NCBI GenBank assembly: GCA_002729525.1
Contig: PBYI01000067.1
Location: forward strand, 1-64,000
Source of the DNA: Nocardioides sp.
GTDB taxonomy: Bacteria; Actinomycetota; Actinomycetes; Propionibacteriales; Nocardioidaceae
Direction of reading: 5' to 3'
Length of the DNA: 64,000 bases
The translations under genes and the position numbers were made by a program. This document shows, piece after piece, positions 59,829-64,000 of this stretch (its first letter is position 1; every line of letters begins with the position of its first letter). The notes below the pieces were generated by a model. It was not told the DNA's origin and ran no database searches. It was given only the letters and a program-made list of their open reading frames with translations.

Positions 59829-61217
59829 TCACAGATCGAGGTCGGCGAGCGCGGCCTCGACGACCCGGTGGAAGGTCAGGTAGGCGAAGTGCATCCCCCG
59901 CAGCGTGGCGACCGGCGTCCGGGCGTGCACGGCGGCCGAGAGCAGGCCGAGCACCTCGCCGCCGGAGGGTGCGGCCACCGACGCACCGACGAGGACGCCG
60001 GTGGCGGCGTCGGCGACGACCTTGACGACGCCCTCGACGTCGTCGCCCTCGATCCACCCGCGGGCGGACCTCTCGACCTGCGCCGTGCCGACCCGCACGT
60101 CGATCCCGTGCTCGCGGGCGGTGGCCTCGGTGAGCCCGACGCCGCCGACCTCGGGATCGGTGAAGGTCACGTGGGTGACGCCGTGGTACTCCGCCCACGG
60201 GCCGTCCTCCCCGAGCAGGTCCCGCACGGCGACGGCTCCCTGGTAGCGCGCGACGTGGGTGTAGGGCCCCAGTCCGGTGACGTCGCCGACGACCCACAGG
60301 CGCTGGCTGCCGTCCCCGGCCCGCATCCGCTCGTCGACGGGCACCGAGGCCGCGGCCGGGGCGAGCCCGACGGTGTCGAGGCCGACGTCGTCGAGGTTGG
60401 GCGTGCGGCCGGTCGCGACGAGCAGGCGCTCGGCCTCGAGCCGCTCGCCATCGACGGTCAGGGTGAACGCGTCGCCGTCGTACGACACCCCGTCCAGTGA
60501 CGCTCCGAGCCGGACGTCGATGCCCTCGCGGCGCAGCGCCCGGACGACGACCTCGCTGACCTCGGGCTCCTCACGCGTCATCAGCCGGTCCGAGGACTGG
60601 AGCAGCGTCACCTGCGACCCGAACCGGGCGAACACCTGGGCCAGCTCGCACCCGATCGCTCCCCCGCCGACCACCGCCAGCGATGCGGGAAGGGCGTCGA
60701 CCCTCACGACCTCCCGGTTGGTCCAGTACGGCGTGCCGGCGAGGCCGTCGACCGGCGGCACCGACGGGCGGGTGCCGGAGTTGAGGACGACGCCGCGCCG
60801 GCCCTCGAGGACGACCCGGCCGTCCGGGGTGTCGACGGCGACCCGGCCGGGGCCGTCGAGCCGGCCGTGCCCGCGCACGATCCGCGCGCCGGACTCCTCG
60901 AGGCGGTCGGCGTGCGGGTGGTCGTGCCAGTCGTTGGTCGCCTTGCGGACCCGGTCGGCGGCCACGGTCCAGTCGGGGTGCACCTCCACGGTGCCGCCGA
61001 GCCCGTCGACGCGGCGGGCCTCGGCGAGCACGTTGCCGCCCCGGATCATCAGCTTCGACGGCGTGCACCCGAAGAACGGGCACTCCCCTCCGACGAGGAG
61101 CTCGTCGACGGCGACGACGTCGAGGCCGGCGCGGGCGAGCTTGTTGGCGGCGTACTCGCCACCCGGGCCGAGGCCCAGGACGACGACGTCGCAGATGAGG
61201 TCAGCGGGAGCGGACAT
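59829..61217 (-). CDS. FAD-dependent pyridine nucleotide-disulfide oxidoreductase, paralogue A
   Basis: 462-residue flavoprotein of the mercuric-reductase/dihydrolipoamide-dehydrogenase family. FAD motif VVVLGLGPGGEYAA, redox disulfide GGECPFFGCTPSK (Cys46, Cys51), NAD(P) motif VVGGGAIGCELAQVF and second FAD motif LWVVGDVTG. It lacks the N-terminal heavy-metal domain and the lipoamide-type His-Pro-Thr ending; the tail reads YLTFHRVVEAALADL. Substrate unknown. ATG at 61217. Closely related to the gene at 62144. Confidence 0.93.
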   Translation of the reverse strand: MSAPADLICDVVVLGLGPGGEYAANKLARAGLDVVAVDELLVGGECPFFGCTPSKLMIRGGNVLAEARRVDGLGGTVEVHPDWTVAADRVRKATNDWHDHPHADRLEESGARIVRGHGRLDGPGRVAVDTPDGRVVLEGRRGVVLNSGTRPSVPPVDGLAGTPYWTNREVVRVDALPASLAVVGGGAIGCELAQVFARFGSQVTLLQSSDRLMTREEPEVSEVVVRALRREGIDVRLGASLDGVSYDGDAFTLTVDGERLEAERLLVATGRTPNLDDVGLDTVGLAPAAASVPVDERMRAGDGSQRLWVVGDVTGLGPYTHVARYQGAVAVRDLLGEDGPWAEYHGVTHVTFTDPEVGGVGLTEATAREHGIDVRVGTAQVERSARGWIEGDDVEGVVKVVADAATGVLVGASVAAPSGGEVLGLLSAAVHARTPVATLRGMHFAYLTFHRVVEAALADLDL

Positions 61218-61286
61218 GCGTCCAGCCAAGCAGGCGGGCGCCCACCGGCCACCCACCCGCCTGGCAGCGGGCTCCCGCTCAGCCGC

Positions 61287-62147
61287 TCAGCGCTGGAGGT
61301 GGCGCGCCCGCGCGACGCAATAGACGCCGTACCCGGCGAAGCCGACACCGCAGGCGATCACGATCCACGGCCCGAACGGCTGGTCGAGCAGGGTGCGCAG
61401 CGCCTGGTCGATGCCGCCGGACTTCTTCGGCTCGTGGGTGGCCGCCGCGTACAGGAAGAGGCCGCCGATGGCGATCAGCACGAGGCCCTTGGCGACGTAC
61501 CCGATGCGGGCGAGCCAGCGGAACGCCGTACCGCTGCTGCCGGTGAGGAAGTCGCGGTCCATCTTCTTGGTGTACTTCTCCTCGTACGCCGCGTAGAAGC
61601 GGTACCCGCCGACGCCGATGATCGCGAGGCCGACGAGGCCGACGAGGACCTGTCCGCCCGGGGCGTTCATGAGCTGGGCGGTCATCGTGTCGGTGCTCGA
61701 CCCGCCACTACCGCTGCCGCCACCGCCGCTGCCGCCGGAGGCGGTCTCGCTGGTGGCGATCCTGACCGCCGAGTAGGCCAGCGCGGCGTACAGCACGGCC
61801 TTGCCGGCCGACTGCAGCCGCTTCATGGTGCGCTTGACGCCGTCCTCGTCGCGGTGGTCGAACGCGGCCTCGATCGCCTGCCAGACGACCAGCAGCACGA
61901 GGCCGACGGCGACGAGCCAGATCACCGGGCCGCCGACCGGTCCCTGGGCGAGCTCCCTGACCGCTCCGGTGCTCGACGTCGAGCCGCGGCGGTCGCCGAG
62001 CGCGAGCTGGATCGCGAGCCAGGCGAGGACGACGTGGACGACGCCGTAGACGATGAGTCCGACGGCCCCCATGGTGTCGACCCAGTCGCTGTCGGCGGCC
62101 CGCTTGGCCCGGTTCCCGGGGCTGGTGCCGGTGGTGGACGTGCTCAT
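61287..62147 (-). CDS. DUF1206 integral membrane protein
   Basis: 286 residues with about six transmembrane spans in three pairs, matching the three-fold DUF1206 repeat: MGAVGLIVYGVVHVVLAWLAI, IWLVAVGLVLLVVWQAIEAA, AGKAVLYAALAYSAVRIA, VLVGLVGLAIIGVGGYRFYAAY, IGYVAKGLVLIAIGGLFLYA and IVIACGVGFAGYGVYCVA. A Gly/Ser-rich loop sits between spans three and four. ATG at 62147 overlaps the stop of the oxidoreductase at 62144 (ATGA). Function unknown. Confidence 0.92.
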   Translation of the reverse strand: MSTSTTGTSPGNRAKRAADSDWVDTMGAVGLIVYGVVHVVLAWLAIQLALGDRRGSTSSTGAVRELAQGPVGGPVIWLVAVGLVLLVVWQAIEAAFDHRDEDGVKRTMKRLQSAGKAVLYAALAYSAVRIATSETASGGSGGGGSGSGGSSTDTMTAQLMNAPGGQVLVGLVGLAIIGVGGYRFYAAYEEKYTKKMDRDFLTGSSGTAFRWLARIGYVAKGLVLIAIGGLFLYAAATHEPKKSGGIDQALRTLLDQPFGPWIVIACGVGFAGYGVYCVARARHLQR

Positions 62148-63586
62148 GCGGTGTCTCCCTCCCGCTCGCTCTCCTGCTGGTCCAGGTCGGCGAGCGCCGT
62201 GTCGATGGCGCGGTGGAACGTCGGGAAGGCGAGCATCATCGACCGCAGCGCGGCGGTCGGCACCTCTCCCTGCACGGCCACCGCCAGGGCTCCCATGACC
62301 TCGCCGCCGGCCGGGCCGACGACGGTGGCGCCCACGAGCACGCCGCGCCCGACGTCCTCGACGACCTTCACCAGCCCGCGGGCGCCGGGCCCGTGGGTGA
62401 ATCCGCGCGACGACTGCTCCATGGGCGTGCTGCCGGTGCGCACGCTCAGGCCGGCGTCCCGCGCCGCCTGCTCGCTCAGTCCGACGGCAGCCACCTCGGG
62501 ATCGGTGAAGGTCACGTGCGGCAGCGCCCGGTAGTCGGCGCCGGGGCCGTCCTGCCCGAGGACCGAGCGCAGCGCGATCGCTGACTGGTACATCGAGACG
62601 TGGGTGAAGGCTCCACGCCCGACGACGTCGCCGACGGCCCACAGACCGTCGAGGGGCGTGCCGTCGGCGTCGAGCACGCGCTGGTGGTCGTCGGTCGGCA
62701 GAGTCCGCGCGGTCGGGTCGAGGCCGACGACGTCGAGGCCGAGGTCGTCGAGGTTGGGGGTACGGCCGGCGGCGACGAGCAGCCGGTCGGCGTGCAGCGT
62801 CTCCCCGTCGTCCAGCCCGATCGCGAAGGCGCCGTCGGCGTACGACACCGACGTGGTGGTCGCGCCGGTCATCACCCGCACACCCTCGCCGGCCAGCACG
62901 TCCGCCAGCACGGCTGCGGCCTCCGGCTCGTCGCCGGGGAGCAGGCGCTCGCCGCGCTGGACGATCGTCGTGCGCGCACCGAACCGGGCGAAGACCTGGG
63001 CGAGCTCGACGCCGATCGGTCCACCGCCGAGGACGACGAGCGAGGCGGGCACCACGGTCGCTCGCACGGCCTCGCGGTTGGTCCAGTACGGCGTGCCCGC
63101 GAGGCCGTCGACGGGCGGGGCCGCGGGGCGGGTGCCCGGGTTGAGCACGACGCCGCGACGAGCGGTGGCCACCAGGGCCGAGCCGTCGCGCAGCGCGACC
63201 TCGACCCGGCGTACGCCGTCCTCACCGGGCACCAGGCGGGCGGTGCCGTGGCGCACCGTGGCGCCGGCCTGCTCCAGCCGCTCCACGGCGACGGTGTCGT
63301 CCCAGTCGGCGGTCGCCTGGTCGCGCACACGTACGGCGACCGGGCGCCACGACGGTACGACGGTCACGTCGCCGGCGAGCTCGTCGGCGCGACCCGCCTC
63401 GGCCAGTGCGTCGGCGGCGCGCAGCATCATCTTCGACGGGATGCAGCCGTAGTAGGGGCACTCGCCGCCGACGAGGTGCTTGTCGACCGCGAGCCCCTCC
63501 AGCCCTGCGGCGGCAGCTCCGGACGCCAGCGCCTCCCCGCCCGGGCCGAGCCCGACGACGACGAGGTCGACCTCGATGTCAGTCAT
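62144..63586 (-). CDS. FAD-dependent pyridine nucleotide-disulfide oxidoreductase, paralogue B
   Basis: 480 residues, same family and layout as the gene at 59829. FAD motif VVVGLGPGGEALA, disulfide GGECPYYGCIPSK (Cys43, Cys48), shared strings NxGTRP, PPVDGLAGTPYWTNRE and VTFTDPEV, and NAD(P) motif VLGGGPIGVELAQVF. The tail reads FPTFHRAIDTALADLD. ATG at 63586 has TAGCGT (63594-63599) seven bases upstream, a leaderless promoter, so it likely heads a unit with DUF1206 and paralogue A. Substrate unknown. Confidence 0.93.
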   Translation of the reverse strand: MTDIEVDLVVVGLGPGGEALASGAAAAGLEGLAVDKHLVGGECPYYGCIPSKMMLRAADALAEAGRADELAGDVTVVPSWRPVAVRVRDQATADWDDTVAVERLEQAGATVRHGTARLVPGEDGVRRVEVALRDGSALVATARRGVVLNPGTRPAAPPVDGLAGTPYWTNREAVRATVVPASLVVLGGGPIGVELAQVFARFGARTTIVQRGERLLPGDEPEAAAVLADVLAGEGVRVMTGATTTSVSYADGAFAIGLDDGETLHADRLLVAAGRTPNLDDLGLDVVGLDPTARTLPTDDHQRVLDADGTPLDGLWAVGDVVGRGAFTHVSMYQSAIALRSVLGQDGPGADYRALPHVTFTDPEVAAVGLSEQAARDAGLSVRTGSTPMEQSSRGFTHGPGARGLVKVVEDVGRGVLVGATVVGPAGGEVMGALAVAVQGEVPTAALRSMMLAFPTFHRAIDTALADLDQQESEREGDTA

Positions 63587-63658
63587 GCCGCCGACGCTAG
63601 GTGCGGGGCCGCCGGCGGCGCCTCCCCCCGACGCGCAGGAACCGGTCGGCCGGGAACC

Positions 63659-63702
63659 AGACCGGCGTCAGACCGGCGTCAGACCAGCGTCAGACCAGCG
63701 AC
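63659..63702. repeat. 11-bp tandem repeat at the nusB stop
   Basis: Four consecutive 11-base units AGACC(G/A)GCGT(C) on the plus strand. The nusB stop codon (63690-63692) lies at the junction of units three and four, so the last codon of nusB and its 3' end are made of repeat. Confidence 0.8.
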
Positions 63703-64000
63703 GCCTTGTCGCGCAGCACCGCGCCGAGCACGCCGTTGACGAACGCGGGCGACTCGTCGGTGGACAGCTCACGCACCAGCGCCATCGCCTCGCTCACCGC
63801 GACGGGGTCAGGCACATCGTCGGCCCAGAGGACCTCCCAGACGCCGAGGCGCAGGGCGTTGCGGTCGACGGCGGGCATCCGCTCGAGCGACCACTCGCGG
63901 GAGTAGGTCGCGAGCACCTCGTCGATGCGCGGGCGGTGCTCCTCGACGCCCCGGACGAGGGTCGCGGTGTACTCGTTCGCCGGGCCGTGGCCCTCGGCGA
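63690..64000 (-). CDS. nusB: Transcription antitermination protein NusB (5' end outside window)
   Basis: C-terminal part of NusB, which with NusE/S10 binds boxA RNA for rRNA antitermination. The frame is open to the right edge: residues ANEYTATLVRGVEEHRPRIDEVL, WSLERMPAVDRNALRLGVWEVLWADDVPD, VSEAMALVRELSTDESPAFVNGVLGAVL are typical NusB. The start lies beyond 64000; the GTG at 63917 is internal. An efp gene may lie upstream, as in related genomes (inference). Confidence 0.93.
   Translation of the reverse strand, partial: AEGHGPANEYTATLVRGVEEHRPRIDEVLATYSREWSLERMPAVDRNALRLGVWEVLWADDVPDPVAVSEAMALVRELSTDESPAFVNGVLGAVLRDKASLV

Noticed and set aside
51495..63600. Genomic island or prophage around hrpB to the oxidoreductases
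   Set aside because: No integrase, transposase, tRNA-end attachment site or composition change; codon use matches the core genes, so only accessory gene content is claimed.

Overview
The window is high-GC chromosomal DNA from a free-living actinomycete. Supporting signs are the near-complete GC bias at third codon positions, an actinobacterial integration host factor (mIHF), two mycothiol-dependent (maleylpyruvate isomerase/DinB-type) proteins, a degenerate actinobacterial PriA, a type-VII-secretion-style ParA/MinD protein and many leaderless promoters. Gene order and protein flavour fit Nocardioidaceae (Nocardioides or a close relative), but that is my inference from memory, not a database match. 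No insertion sequence, prophage, CRISPR array or tRNA was seen. The window is mainly an ordinary biosynthetic and housekeeping core; nearly all genes run on the minus strand.

Layout (minus-strand transcription reads from high to low coordinates). 63690-64000: 3' part of nusB. 58257-63586: an accessory block with two paralogous FAD disulfide-type oxidoreductases flanking a DUF1206 membrane protein, then a proline/glutamine-rich ParA/EspI-like ATPase and, at 57139, a quinone oxidoreductase. 51495-57017: operon pyrR-pyrB-pyrC-hrpB, then a small Cys-motif gene. 43526-51015: operon carA-carB-pyrD-pyrF plus a coupled two-repeat exported protein. Both pyrimidine operons begin with the same extended -10 and the same PyrR-binding loop beside the Shine-Dalgarno. 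39329-43319: mIHF, gmk, rpoZ, coaBC, metK, followed by priA and a lipoprotein. 31047-36108: def-fmt-rsmB, a LigD-type polymerase with a coupled small protein, and rpe. 28236-31043: a large SF2 helicase with a predicted membrane hairpin. 22328-27383: FMN riboswitch-ribD-ribE-ribBA-ribH, then hisE-hisG and a PH-like membrane protein. 19830-21811: three plus-strand genes (membrane protein, P-loop kinase-like protein, aldose epimerase). 16642-19244: infC-rpmI-rplT-rRNA methyltransferase with a long structured leader. 11777-16622: a sensor kinase and pheS-pheT. 394-10860: the arginine operon argC-ACT-argJ-argB-argD-argF-argR-argG-nudix-argH followed by a 3-methyladenine glycosylase. At the left edge three tandem rRNA-type promoters point out of the window, presumably toward an rRNA operon.

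The genes work together as compact, translationally coupled operons. At least fifteen junctions use ATGA, GTGA or TGATG overlaps. Arginine genes sit behind a tandem ArgR operator that overlaps a leaderless promoter. Pyrimidine genes are likely under PyrR translational control and riboflavin genes under FMN riboswitch control. infC starts at an AUC codon, consistent with IF3 autoregulation. The less ordinary items are a CASTOR-like ACT protein inside the arginine operon, a family of covarying palindromes placed 3' of genes, the membrane-hairpin helicase, the duplicated-domain exported protein coupled to pyrF, and a 15-bp perfect hairpin in the start of the rRNA methyltransferase gene.
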